Of a stretch of DNA of 64,000 nt, positions 54,558 to 62,633 are shown piece after piece. Each line of letters starts with the position of its first letter. Positions within the stretch are counted from its first letter, which is position 1. Source of the DNA: Rossellomorea aquimaris (GTDB lineage Bacteria; Bacillota; Bacilli; Bacillales; Fictibacillaceae); contig JAIVLN010000001.1 in assembly GCA_020524245.1 (NCBI GenBank), forward strand, positions 186,001 to 250,000, written 5' to 3'. Under the pieces are notes generated by a model. The model ran no database searches and was not told the DNA's origin. It saw only the letters and a list, made by a program, of their open reading frames with translations. The position numbers and the translations under genes were made by a program.

Positions 54558-55505
54558 ATGAAGGTAATGAAGGTTTCACCGCGCGGTTATTGTTATGGCG
54601 TTGTTGACGCGATGGTAATCGCTCGACAAGCTGCAAGTGATCCAGATGTACCTAGACCAATCTACATTCTTGGTATGATTGTTCATAATAGACATGTTAC
54701 AGATGCATTTGAAGAAGAAGGTATCATAACACTTGATGGCCCTAACCGTTTAGAGATATTGAAGCAAGTTGATAAAGGAACTGTCATTTTCACAGCACAC
54801 GGCGTATCGCCTGAAGTAAGACGTGTGGCGAAGGAGAAAGGTCTTCACACCATAGATGCAACATGTCCTGACGTTACAGTGACACATGACTTGATTAGGG
54901 AAAAGAGAGAACAAGGCTATCATGTTGCCTATATCGGTAAAAAAGGTCACCCGGAACCTGAAGGAGCGATGGGGATCGCACCGGATATCGTCCATCTGAT
55001 CGAAACGGAAGAAGATGTCCGAAACCTGGATATTCAGGCTGATAAAGTTCTGATCACCAACCAGACGACGATGAGTCAATGGGATGTTCAACATTTGATC
55101 AATATGATCCAAGAAAAATATCCACAGGCAGAAGTACACGAAGAAATTTGTAAGGCTACCCAAGTACGTCAAGAAGCCGTAGCTGTGCAGGCCGTTGATG
55201 CCGACTTACTTCTTGTTGTCGGAGATCCGCGAAGCAACAACTCAAATCGTCTTGCTCAAGTTTCCTGGGAGATTGCAGGTACACCATCACACAGAATTTC
55301 GGATGTATCTGAAATCCAGCTTGAGTGGTTGGAGAGTGTAGAAACAGTAGCTGTCACAGCTGGCGCTTCAACTCCGACTCCAATTACGAAAGAAGTCATC
55401 ATGTTCCTCGACCAATACGACCCGAAAGACGAATCGACATGGCAAAGGGAACGAAAAGTGAAGCTTAGTAAGATCTTACCTAAAGTAAAAACAGCGAAGA
55501 AATAA
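54558..55505 (+). CDS. ispH: 4-hydroxy-3-methylbut-2-enyl diphosphate reductase
   Basis: 315 residues. The three [4Fe-4S] Cys are in SPRGYCYGV (Cys12), DATCPDVT and [13 protein letters not shown]; the HPE block [10 protein letters not shown] and [12 protein letters not shown] are also family hallmarks. It makes IPP and DMAPP in the last MEP step. Start ATG 10 nt after AAGGAGG. B. subtilis position yqfP, next to yqfQ and yqfO. Confidence 0.97.
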   Translation: MKVMKVSPRGYCYGVVDAMVIARQAASDPDVPRPIYILGMIVHNRHVTDAFEEEGIITLDGPNRLEILKQVDKGTVIFTAHGVSPEVRRVAKEKGLHTIDATCPDVTVTHDLIREKREQGYHVAYIGKKGHPEPEGAMGIAPDIVHLIETEEDVRNLDIQADKVLITNQTTMSQWDVQHLINMIQEKYPQAEVHEEICKATQVRQEAVAVQAVDADLLLVVGDPRSNNSNRLAQVSWEIAGTPSHRISDVSEIQLEWLESVETVAVTAGASTPTPITKEVIMFLDQYDPKDESTWQRERKVKLSKILPKVKTAKK

Positions 55506-55511
55506 TCTAAA

Positions 55512-55546
55512 AGGAAGCTCAACCGGTACCGGTTGAGCTTTTTCAT
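55512..55546 (+). terminator. terminator after ispH
   Basis: AAGCTCAACCGG / CCGGTTGAGCTT stem with T5 on the plus strand. Confidence 0.9.
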
Positions 55547-55561
55547 ATTTGTGAAGGTTTA

Positions 55562-55735
55562 GGGGCTATCCTGCTCCAAATTCTTGGAAAGCTCATTTTC
55601 GGGAAGGATAGAGCGCCTACCCTGCCCCAAACTTGTAGAAAACTCATTTTCGGGGAGGATAGAGCGGCTACCCTGCCCCAAACTCATGGAAAGCTCATTT
55701 TCGGGAAGGATAGAGCGTCCCACCCTACCCCAATT
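55562..55735. repeat. 51-bp tandem array, about 3.4 copies, different family
   Basis: Units of 51 bp: GCTCATTTTCGGGAAGGATA, GAGCG, CTACCCTGCCCCAAAC, then a variable TTGTAGAAAA block. Sequence differs from the 18- and 35-kb arrays but the period is the same. Minus-strand translation is open in 17-residue units (ILPENELS-x-SLGQG), judged spurious. It lies between converging terminators of ispH and yqfO. Confidence 0.92.
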
Positions 55736-55741
55736 TATATA

Positions 55742-55777
55742 CAAAAGAAACGGACACCACCAACTTTGTGTGTCCGT
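55742..55777 (-). terminator. terminator after yqfO
   Basis: AACGGACAC / GTGTCCGTT stem followed by TCTTTTG on the minus strand. Confidence 0.75.
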
Positions 55778-55785
55778 TCCCCTTT

Positions 55786-56910
55786 TTAAACAAACTTAAA
55801 TGGATCTGTGTGCTCTCTTGAACGGTAGATTTCGGTGGAAGTTCCCTTCTTACCGAGCCACTCTGTCAAAATGTCTGCTACCCCATCAATCATGACTTTT
55901 TCAATGTTGTGTCCAGGATCGATGATCGCCATGCCTTCCATCCAGGCATCGTGTGCATAGTGATATTTGATATCTCCGGAGATATAGACATCTGCTCCTT
56001 TAAACATCGCTTTGCTGATGAAGTCGTTCCCTTCACCACCGGAGACAGCAATCTTTTTCACTTTTTTATCCAGGTCACCGACAACTCGAACGCCGTCCAG
56101 CCCGAACTTCTCTTTCAGTAGTTGGGCAAGCTCACCTACGGTCGTTTCTGCCTTCGGTTTTCCGATGCGACCAACTCCGAACATTTCACCCGGATTATCG
56201 AGGACAAGCAGATCGTAAGCCACTTCCTCGTAAGGATGCGCCTTTTTCATTGCTGTCATGACATCTTTTTCAATGCTCATCGGATAGAGTGTTTCAATCT
56301 TCACTTCATCCACGTACTCCATCTTGCCTTGTTCACCGATAAAAGGGTCAGTTCCTTCACGTGGCATGAATGTCCCGGTACCTGGAGTGTTGAACGTACA
56401 ATGGCTGTAGTTTCCGATGAAACCGGCACCTGCATTTCCTAAGGCATCTCGGACTGTATCTGCATGAGTTTCCGGAACAAACACGACAAGCTTTTTCAAC
56501 TTGTCTTCCATTGTGTCGACTAAAACCTCAGTATCTGTCATACCGATAACTTCCGCGAGCAAATCGTTTACTCCGCCGACTGCTACATCGAGATTGGTGT
56601 GTGCGGCATAAAGTGTAATGTCATGCTTAATCAGTTTTTGGATCGTTCGCCCATGCGAGGTATCCGGATCGATCTTTTTTAACGGTTTGAAAAGGAGCGG
56701 GTGGTGAGCGAAGATGAAATCGACTCCTTCCCGGATCGCCTCATCAATGACAGGCTCAATGACATCCAGTGTGACCATGATCTTTTTCACACGTTTATTT
56801 CGTGATCCAACCTGCAGACCGATGGGGTCCCAATCCATCGCCATCCATTTAGGTGCGAGCTGATCGATCCGCTGGATGATTTCTTGAGCATGGACATAGT
56901 TTTCACTCAT
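55786..56910 (-). CDS. yqfO: Nif3-like dinuclear metal center protein (YqfO)
   Basis: 374 residues: a Nif3 fold in two halves (metal-binding FIFAHHPLLFKP and AAHTNLDVA; AVSGGEGNDFI and ISGDIKYH...DPGHNIEK) with an inserted PII/CutA-like domain (about 135-235, LVVFVPETHADTVRDAL, HPYEEVAYDLL). It is called GTP cyclohydrolase 1 type 2 homolog, but the true role is unclear. Overlaps the trmK stop by 4 bp (ATGA), so translationally coupled. Confidence 0.94.
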   Translation of the reverse strand: MSENYVHAQEIIQRIDQLAPKWMAMDWDPIGLQVGSRNKRVKKIMVTLDVIEPVIDEAIREGVDFIFAHHPLLFKPLKKIDPDTSHGRTIQKLIKHDITLYAAHTNLDVAVGGVNDLLAEVIGMTDTEVLVDTMEDKLKKLVVFVPETHADTVRDALGNAGAGFIGNYSHCTFNTPGTGTFMPREGTDPFIGEQGKMEYVDEVKIETLYPMSIEKDVMTAMKKAHPYEEVAYDLLVLDNPGEMFGVGRIGKPKAETTVGELAQLLKEKFGLDGVRVVGDLDKKVKKIAVSGGEGNDFISKAMFKGADVYISGDIKYHYAHDAWMEGMAIIDPGHNIEKVMIDGVADILTEWLGKKGTSTEIYRSREHTDPFKFV

Positions 56911-57599
56911 TTTATCGCCTCCGTAACAAATTCGATTTTCTTCTCTAACTCGTTTTTCCGTTTAGTGATTTCGTCTGAAGGAATCGCCTGTTGAAGCTGT
57001 CTGACGATCCTTTCCCAATTGTTCTTTTCCCGTTTCCACTTCTTTTTGAACGTCTCACTTTTTTCCTGAATCAAAAATGGTCCTAGAAGTTTTTCGGCTT
57101 CTGTTAGTTTTTCCGGATTCTTAGAACGTTTAGCAACGAGGATTTCGTAGATTTTCTCATCTTCTTCCAAAATCGATTCATTAACGAGTACCCACCCATT
57201 CACTTCTAACCACTCTCGAATAAATTTGGCACCCATGTTCGGTTGTAAGACGAGCCGCTCTACTCCAGGGAGTCTGTCTTTTCCCCGGGTTAAAATGTTA
57301 CTGATCAACTGACCGCCCATCCCCGCAATGACGACGACGGATACTTCGTGTGCCGAGATAACTTCGAGCCCATCGCCCATCCGCACCTCAATCTGATCCT
57401 CCAATCCAAGTGCTTTCACCTGGGATAATGCGGAATCAAATGGACCTTTATTCACTTCCCCTGCGACCGCATGTCGGATGATGCCTTTTTGCACACCATA
57501 ACATGGCAAGTATGCATGATCGGATCCGATATCTGCAATGGTCGCTCCTTCTGGTATGTATGTTGTCACTTTTTCTAATCGTTTCGATATAGCTATCAT
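56907..57599 (-). CDS. trmK: tRNA adenine-22 N1-methyltransferase
   Basis: 230 residues. N-terminal class I methyltransferase domain: IADIGSDHAYLPCYGV (SAM site), VRMGDGLEVI, VVIAGMGGQLI and LVLQPNMGA; then a C-terminal coiled coil. It methylates A22 of tRNA. GGTGAGAG precedes the ATG. Paired with yqfO and downstream of cccA/sigA as in B. subtilis. Confidence 0.95.
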   Translation of the reverse strand: MIAISKRLEKVTTYIPEGATIADIGSDHAYLPCYGVQKGIIRHAVAGEVNKGPFDSALSQVKALGLEDQIEVRMGDGLEVISAHEVSVVVIAGMGGQLISNILTRGKDRLPGVERLVLQPNMGAKFIREWLEVNGWVLVNESILEEDEKIYEILVAKRSKNPEKLTEAEKLLGPFLIQEKSETFKKKWKREKNNWERIVRQLQQAIPSDEITKRKNELEKKIEFVTEAIK

Positions 57600-57679
57600 C
57601 GTTCTCTCACCTATTCTATTGGTCTATACTCCCCATACTATAGCTTTTTTTGGTATCCCAATCAACTTCACAAGCAAAT

Positions 57680-57724
57680 ATAAAAAGGGCCTTCCCAAGC
57701 GTTTGCTCGAGTCAGCCCTTTTCT
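57680..57724 (-). terminator. terminator after cccA
   Basis: AAAAGGGC / GCCCTTTTT outer stem with inner pairing CGAGC/GCTTG on the minus strand. Confidence 0.75.
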
Positions 57725-57732
57725 ATGATTGA

Positions 57733-58119
57733 TTAATGGCTATCTTCTTTCTTCTTCTCGCCTTCACCTTCGCCGCCTTCTTCACCGCCGTTGACTAAGA
57801 ATTCAGCGACTTTTTGTGCTTCTTCTACACTCAGGCCTTGGGCTGGCATTTGTCCTTTACCATTTTGGATGATGTCTACGATCTCATCTGGTTTATACTT
57901 AGAACCAACATCTGTCAAGCTAGGTCCTACTCCACCTTCAAGGTTTTGTCCATGACATGAAGTACAACTTTGCTGGACCAGTTCTTCACCCGACTTCGTT
58001 TCGCCTCCGCCGGCCGCTTGTTCTTTAGCTTCATGAACGCCTACTGCAGACATAACTAACATGATAGCAATTCCTACAACAGCAGTAATGGCGAATGGAA
58101 TCAATGGATTTCTTTTCAT
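57733..58119 (-). CDS. cccA: membrane-anchored cytochrome c550
   Basis: 128 residues: anchor PFAITAVVGIAIMLVMSAVG, linker, haem-binding CTSCH (about 52-56), axial Met in GQMPAQGLS, and an acidic, Gly/Glu/Lys tail. It carries electrons outside the membrane to the caa3-type oxidase. AAAGGAGG precedes the ATG. A perfect dyad lies upstream at 58175-58197. Confidence 0.94.
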   Translation of the reverse strand: MKRNPLIPFAITAVVGIAIMLVMSAVGVHEAKEQAAGGGETKSGEELVQQSCTSCHGQNLEGGVGPSLTDVGSKYKPDEIVDIIQNGKGQMPAQGLSVEEAQKVAEFLVNGGEEGGEGEGEKKKEDSH

Positions 58120-58174
58120 CTCTAATCCTCCTTTTGATGCAGGTTATTCTCTGTTATTGTTTCCTACCTATGTA

Positions 58175-58197
58175 ATAGTAAACAAGCCATTTACTAT
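58175..58197. promoter_or_regulatory. perfect dyad upstream of cccA
   Basis: ATAGTAAA-CAAGCCA-TTTACTAT, 8-bp arms, 56-78 bp before the cccA start; candidate operator. Confidence 0.5.
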
Positions 58198-58305
58198 TTT
58201 ACTTGAAAATTGATAGGAAGGAAAGCCTTAAACGATAGAGATGATAGGATTGTCATCATTTGGACACGTTTCCATTGCCACACCCAAAGTATTTAAAGCT
58301 GACGA

Positions 58306-59946
58306 TTATACGATTCCGGTTGATTCTTCCTTCCACTGCTGGGCCAATTCTCTTAATTTGTATTTTTGAATTTTTCCTGAAGCGGTCATCGGATATTCAT
58401 CGACTATGAAAATGTATTCCGGAATTTTATAGCGGGCAATTTTCCCTTCACAATAAGAGCGAATTTCATCAGCTGTGATCCCATCGCCTTCTTGTACCTG
58501 TACACATGCCGCTACTTTTTCACCGTACTTTTCATCCGGGATACCGATTACTTGAACATCAACAATAGATGGATTGGTATAAAGGAACTCTTCGATTTCA
58601 CGTGGGTAAATGTTTTCTCCCCCGCGAATAATCATATCCTTTAACCGGCCAGTGATTTTCACGTACCCCTCATCATCCATCGTGGCAAGGTCACCCGTAT
58701 GAAGCCAACCATCAGAATCAATCGCTTTCGCGGTGGCTTCTGGCATGTTGTAGTAGCCTTTCATGACGAGGTATCCACGCGTACAAAGTTCACCTTGTAC
58801 TTCAGGTGCGACTTCATCATTCGTGACAGGATCGACGATCTTCACTTCAGCAACCGGATGTCTTTTCCCGACTGTTTCAACTCGTCTCTCAATCGGGTCA
58901 TCCGTACGCGTTTGTGTGATGACTGGTGATGATTCCGTTTGACCATAGGCAATCGTGATTTCTTCCATTCCCATGAGATTGATGACTTTTTTCATGACTT
59001 CAATCGGACATGGCGAACCTGCCATAATTCCTGTTCTTAATGTAGACAGATCATAGTCATCGAAGGTTTCGAGATTCAACTCCGCGATGAACATCGTTGG
59101 TACCCCATGTAGACCTGTACATTTTTCCTTCTCGACAGTCTGTAGTACCAACTCTGGGTCGAATTGGACGATTGGTACCATCGTTGCTCCGACAGAGACA
59201 CAGGCGAGTGTACCGAGTACACAACCGAAACAATGGAAAAACGGAACAGGTATACAGAGCCTGTCCTCATGTGAGAGGCTCATCGCATTCGCGACCTGGT
59301 ACCCATTGTTCACGATGTTATAATGCGTGAGCATGACCCCTTTAGGAAAGCCGGTCGTCCCACTCGTATATTGCATGTTGATGACATCATGGACATCCAA
59401 TTCATTTTCACGTGCAGCGAGTTCTTCCTCCGTTACCGACTCCCCTAGAGCAAGGAACTTGTCCCAGCTTAATAGCCCGTCAGCCTCTCCTTCTTCCATG
59501 TACACGAGCTGGTTCAGGACCGGGAGCACCTCTGAGCTCACTTTTCCATCATTCCCTGTTTGACCGATGATCGAGTGGATGATTTCTACATAAGAGCTAT
59601 CTCGGAATTGATCCATCATGAACAATGTCGTCGTATCGGATTGCTTCAATAAATATTCGAGTTCACTCTTTTGATAGTTTGTGTTGACCGTAACAAGGAC
59701 AGCTCCCATACGAGCTGACCCGAATTGTAAAAGCAGCCATTCAAAACGGTTCGTGGACCAGGCGGCAATATGTTCTCCTTTCTGAACGCCCATTGCCATC
59801 AAGGACTTGGCAACTTGTCCAGTCAGTTGATAAAACTCTTCGTATGTATGACGTATTCCCTCTTTGCTGTAGACGACAGCTTCTCGTTCAGGCCATTTTT
59901 CTGCTTTCTCTTTCAATAGTTCGCCGATGGTTTGATTCAAGTACAT
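58306..59946 (-). CDS. acyl-CoA synthetase (AMP-forming)
   Basis: 546 residues. ANL superfamily motifs in order: YTSGTTGFPKG (P-loop), YGQTESSP, GDLATMDDEGYVKITGRLKD, RGGENIYPREIEE and the catalytic Lys in ASGKIQK. It activates medium/long-chain fatty acids to acyl-CoA; the B. subtilis relative would be YngI/LcfA-like. It follows an acyl-CoA dehydrogenase gene, fitting beta-oxidation. A hairpin between the two may reduce read-through. GGAGGTG precedes the ATG. Confidence 0.9.
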   Translation of the reverse strand: MYLNQTIGELLKEKAEKWPEREAVVYSKEGIRHTYEEFYQLTGQVAKSLMAMGVQKGEHIAAWSTNRFEWLLLQFGSARMGAVLVTVNTNYQKSELEYLLKQSDTTTLFMMDQFRDSSYVEIIHSIIGQTGNDGKVSSEVLPVLNQLVYMEEGEADGLLSWDKFLALGESVTEEELAARENELDVHDVINMQYTSGTTGFPKGVMLTHYNIVNNGYQVANAMSLSHEDRLCIPVPFFHCFGCVLGTLACVSVGATMVPIVQFDPELVLQTVEKEKCTGLHGVPTMFIAELNLETFDDYDLSTLRTGIMAGSPCPIEVMKKVINLMGMEEITIAYGQTESSPVITQTRTDDPIERRVETVGKRHPVAEVKIVDPVTNDEVAPEVQGELCTRGYLVMKGYYNMPEATAKAIDSDGWLHTGDLATMDDEGYVKITGRLKDMIIRGGENIYPREIEEFLYTNPSIVDVQVIGIPDEKYGEKVAACVQVQEGDGITADEIRSYCEGKIARYKIPEYIFIVDEYPMTASGKIQKYKLRELAQQWKEESTGIV

Positions 59947-60009
59947 GAAACAGCACCTCCATAGAGTTATTGAATATTTCTAATTATCTGAATTCAAAAG
60001 AGAAATAGA

Positions 60010-60043
60010 GAGGGGATTGGAAATTCAATCCCCTCTTTCCTTG
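60010..60043 (-). promoter_or_regulatory. hairpin between acyl-CoA dehydrogenase and synthetase genes
   Basis: AGAGGGGATTG / CAATCCCCTCT, followed by a poor T-tract on the minus strand; likely a partial terminator. Confidence 0.55.
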
Positions 60044-60051
60044 TTCATTTT

Positions 60052-61191
60052 TTAGCAGCCGATCTCTCGTGCGATGACCATACGTTGGACTTCCGAAGTT
60101 CCTTCTCCGATTTCAAGAAGTCTTCCGTCACGATAGAAACGTTCTACATGATAATCCTTCATGTAGCCATAACCACCATGGATCTGGATTGCCTGGTCAC
60201 ATACTTCCATACAAATTTCAGACGCATAGAGCTTCGCCATCGAAGCTTCTTTCGCGAATTTACGACCTTGGTCTTTCAACCAAGCTGCTTTATATACTTG
60301 CGTTCTAGCTAGATCAATTTTCATCGCCATGTCTGCAAGTTTGAATTGAGTTGCCTGGAATTTAGATAATGATTGACCAAATTGCTTACGTTCCTGAGCA
60401 TATGCGAGTGCTTTTTCATAAGCTGCTTGAGCAATTCCTACACCCATCGCACCGATTCCAATTCGACCCCCGTCAAGCGTAGCCAGGAATTGTCGGAAAC
60501 CGTATCCTCTCTTACCAAGCATGTTTTCTTCCGGCACTCGCACATCTTCTAAAATCAGCTCTGTCGTATTAGATGAGTTCAACCCAAGCTTCTCATAGTT
60601 ATCGATGACCTTGAATCCTGGTGCATCTGTATTGACGATGAACGCGGTAATTTCCTTTTTACCGCCATCGCGGTCTGTGACTGCCGTCAACGCTAAATTC
60701 TTCGCATAACTCGCGTTGGTGATGAAGCATTTGCTTCCATTAATGACCCACTCATCACCGTCTTTTACGGCTGTCGTTTCCGTTCCTCCAGCATCTGAGC
60801 CAGCGTTCGGTTCCGTGAGACCAAAAGCACCCATAGACTCTCCAGTACAAATCGGCCTTAGATATTTTTGTTTCTGCTCCTCAGTTCCGAACATATCTAG
60901 TGGTGCTCCACCTAAGGAAATGTGTGCAGAATATGTGATACCAGCGGATCCACATGCACGGCTCAATTCTTCGACAACAATCGCAAAACTGACCGCATCG
61001 GCACCGCCCCCACCGTATTCTTCCGAGAATGGTAGTCCCATCAAGCCAAGATCCCCAAGCTTTTTATAAATCTCAATAGGGAAACGTTTCTCTTTATCCC
61101 GTTGCTCAGCTCCTGGTGCCACTTCCTCATCGGCAAATTCACGGATCATTTTCCAAATCATTTTCTGTTCATCGGTTAAATCGAAATTCAT
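60052..61191 (-). CDS. acyl-CoA dehydrogenase
   Basis: 379 residues. FAD contacts in FGLTEPNAGSDAGG and KCFITNA; catalytic Glu in the C-terminal EIGEGTSEVQRMVIAREI; IQIHGGYGYMKDYHVERFYRD is typical. It oxidises short-chain acyl-CoA; MmgC/AcdA type. AGGAGTGGAG precedes the ATG. The promoter carries a cre-like site. Confidence 0.93.
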   Translation of the reverse strand: MNFDLTDEQKMIWKMIREFADEEVAPGAEQRDKEKRFPIEIYKKLGDLGLMGLPFSEEYGGGGADAVSFAIVVEELSRACGSAGITYSAHISLGGAPLDMFGTEEQKQKYLRPICTGESMGAFGLTEPNAGSDAGGTETTAVKDGDEWVINGSKCFITNASYAKNLALTAVTDRDGGKKEITAFIVNTDAPGFKVIDNYEKLGLNSSNTTELILEDVRVPEENMLGKRGYGFRQFLATLDGGRIGIGAMGVGIAQAAYEKALAYAQERKQFGQSLSKFQATQFKLADMAMKIDLARTQVYKAAWLKDQGRKFAKEASMAKLYASEICMEVCDQAIQIHGGYGYMKDYHVERFYRDGRLLEIGEGTSEVQRMVIAREIGC

Positions 61192-61223
61192 TTACTCCAC
61201 TCCTGACTGTTGTAATATCTCTC

Positions 61224-61270
61224 TGTATACGCTTACATCAATTATACGTTTAAATGCAATAATTTTTCAA
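61224..61270 (-). promoter_or_regulatory. promoter with cre-like site before the acyl-CoA dehydrogenase gene
   Basis: TTGAAA, 18-bp spacer, TATAAT on the minus strand (61241-61270). TGTATACGCTTACA (61224-61237) fits the cre pattern TGWNANCGNTNWCA with one mismatch and lies at about +1 to +14, where CcpA would repress. Confidence 0.75.
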
Positions 61271-61436
61271 CAGTTAAAAAAAGTGCGAAAATATCGTCTT
61301 TCACTTGTAAATTTAATATGAATATCCTAAATTTTTCCGAAGATGGTTTGCAAATGCTTTAGAAAATAAGTAAAATAAAGGACAAGATAAGTCATTTGGT
61401 CTAATATTGTGAAATTTATAGGTTCTCTGGCATATA
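61271..61436. other. AT-rich intergenic stretch
   Basis: Region between the acyl-CoA dehydrogenase promoter and the sigA terminator. No gene or clear motif seen. Confidence 0.4.
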
Positions 61437-61467
61437 AAAAACACGGATCATTCAAATGACCCGTGTT
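61437..61467 (-). terminator. terminator after sigA
   Basis: AACACGG-TCATT / AATGA-CCGTGTT stem with T6 on the minus strand. Confidence 0.88.
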
Positions 61468-61476
61468 CATTGGATT

Positions 61477-62601
61477 CTATTCTAAGAAATCTTTCAATCG
61501 CTTGCTTCTGCTTGGATGGCGAAGCTTACGAAGTGCTTTTGCTTCAATTTGACGAATACGCTCACGCGTTACACCGAATACTTTACCGACTTCTTCTAGT
61601 GTACGTGTACGTCCATCATCTAGACCGAACCGTAGGCGAAGTACGTTCTCTTCACGGTCTGTCAATGTATCTAGTACATCTTCTAGTTGTTCTTTTAACA
61701 ACTCGTAAGCTGCAGCATCAGATGGAGCTAATGCATCCTGGTCCTCGATGAAGTCACCAAGGTGGGAATCATCTTCCTCTCCGATCGGAGTTTCGAGGGA
61801 TACCGGCTCTTGAGCGATTTTAAGGATTTCACGAACCTTCTCTGGTGTTAGTTCCATTTCTTTACCGATTTCTTCAGGTGTCGGTTCACGACCGATATCT
61901 TGTAGCAATTGACGCTGCACACGGATTAGCTTGTTGATCGTTTCGACCATGTGTACCGGAATACGGATTGTACGAGCCTGGTCAGCGATCGCACGAGTGA
62001 TGGCCTGACGGATCCACCAAGTCGCATAAGTACTGAATTTATATCCTTTACGGTAATCGAATTTTTCTACCGCTTTAATCAATCCCATGTTTCCTTCTTG
62101 GATCAAGTCTAAGAAGAGCATTCCTCGACCTACATAACGCTTCGCGATACTTACAACGAGTCGCAAGTTCGCTTCCGCAAGACGGCGTTTCGCTTCTTCA
62201 TCACCGTTCTCGATACGTTGCGCAAGACTGATTTCATCATCTGCAGAAAGTAAATCAACCCGTCCGATCTCTTTCAGATACATTCTGACTGGATCATTGA
62301 TCTTTACTCCAGGAGGTACACTTAAGTCGTTTAAGTCAAACTCGTCTTCCCCACTTTTGACAACCGTTTGAATATTCGGATCATCGCCTTCCTCTTCATC
62401 GACGATTTCAACCCCTTGATCACCCAAATACTCATAGAATACATCCATTTGTTCAGAATCCTGTTCAAATGGAGCAAGCTTATTGGTTATTTCGTTATAA
62501 GTGAGAACTCCTCTTTTCTTACCGAGTTCAACTAATTGTTCTTTTACTTGATCGATGGTCAATTCACCTTCCGCTTCCTGGCGATTAGGTTTCTCAGCCA
62601 T
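61477..62601 (-). CDS. sigA: RNA polymerase sigma factor SigA
   Basis: 374 residues. Region 1.1 N-terminal; region 2 with [17 protein letters not shown] and [21 protein letters not shown] (-10 recognition); region 3; region 4 with [35 protein letters not shown] (-35 recognition). Housekeeping sigma factor. GGAGGGG precedes the ATG at 62601. Follows dnaG in the macromolecular synthesis operon. Confidence 0.98.
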   Translation of the reverse strand: MAEKPNRQEAEGELTIDQVKEQLVELGKKRGVLTYNEITNKLAPFEQDSEQMDVFYEYLGDQGVEIVDEEEGDDPNIQTVVKSGEDEFDLNDLSVPPGVKINDPVRMYLKEIGRVDLLSADDEISLAQRIENGDEEAKRRLAEANLRLVVSIAKRYVGRGMLFLDLIQEGNMGLIKAVEKFDYRKGYKFSTYATWWIRQAITRAIADQARTIRIPVHMVETINKLIRVQRQLLQDIGREPTPEEIGKEMELTPEKVREILKIAQEPVSLETPIGEEDDSHLGDFIEDQDALAPSDAAAYELLKEQLEDVLDTLTDREENVLRLRFGLDDGRTRTLEEVGKVFGVTRERIRQIEAKALRKLRHPSRSKRLKDFLE

Positions 62602-62633
62602 ACGATCCCCTCCTTCCATACTTCTAACTTCTG

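Noticed and set aside
55559-55744. 61-residue protein made of 17-residue units
   Set aside because: Array between two converging terminators; no start signal.
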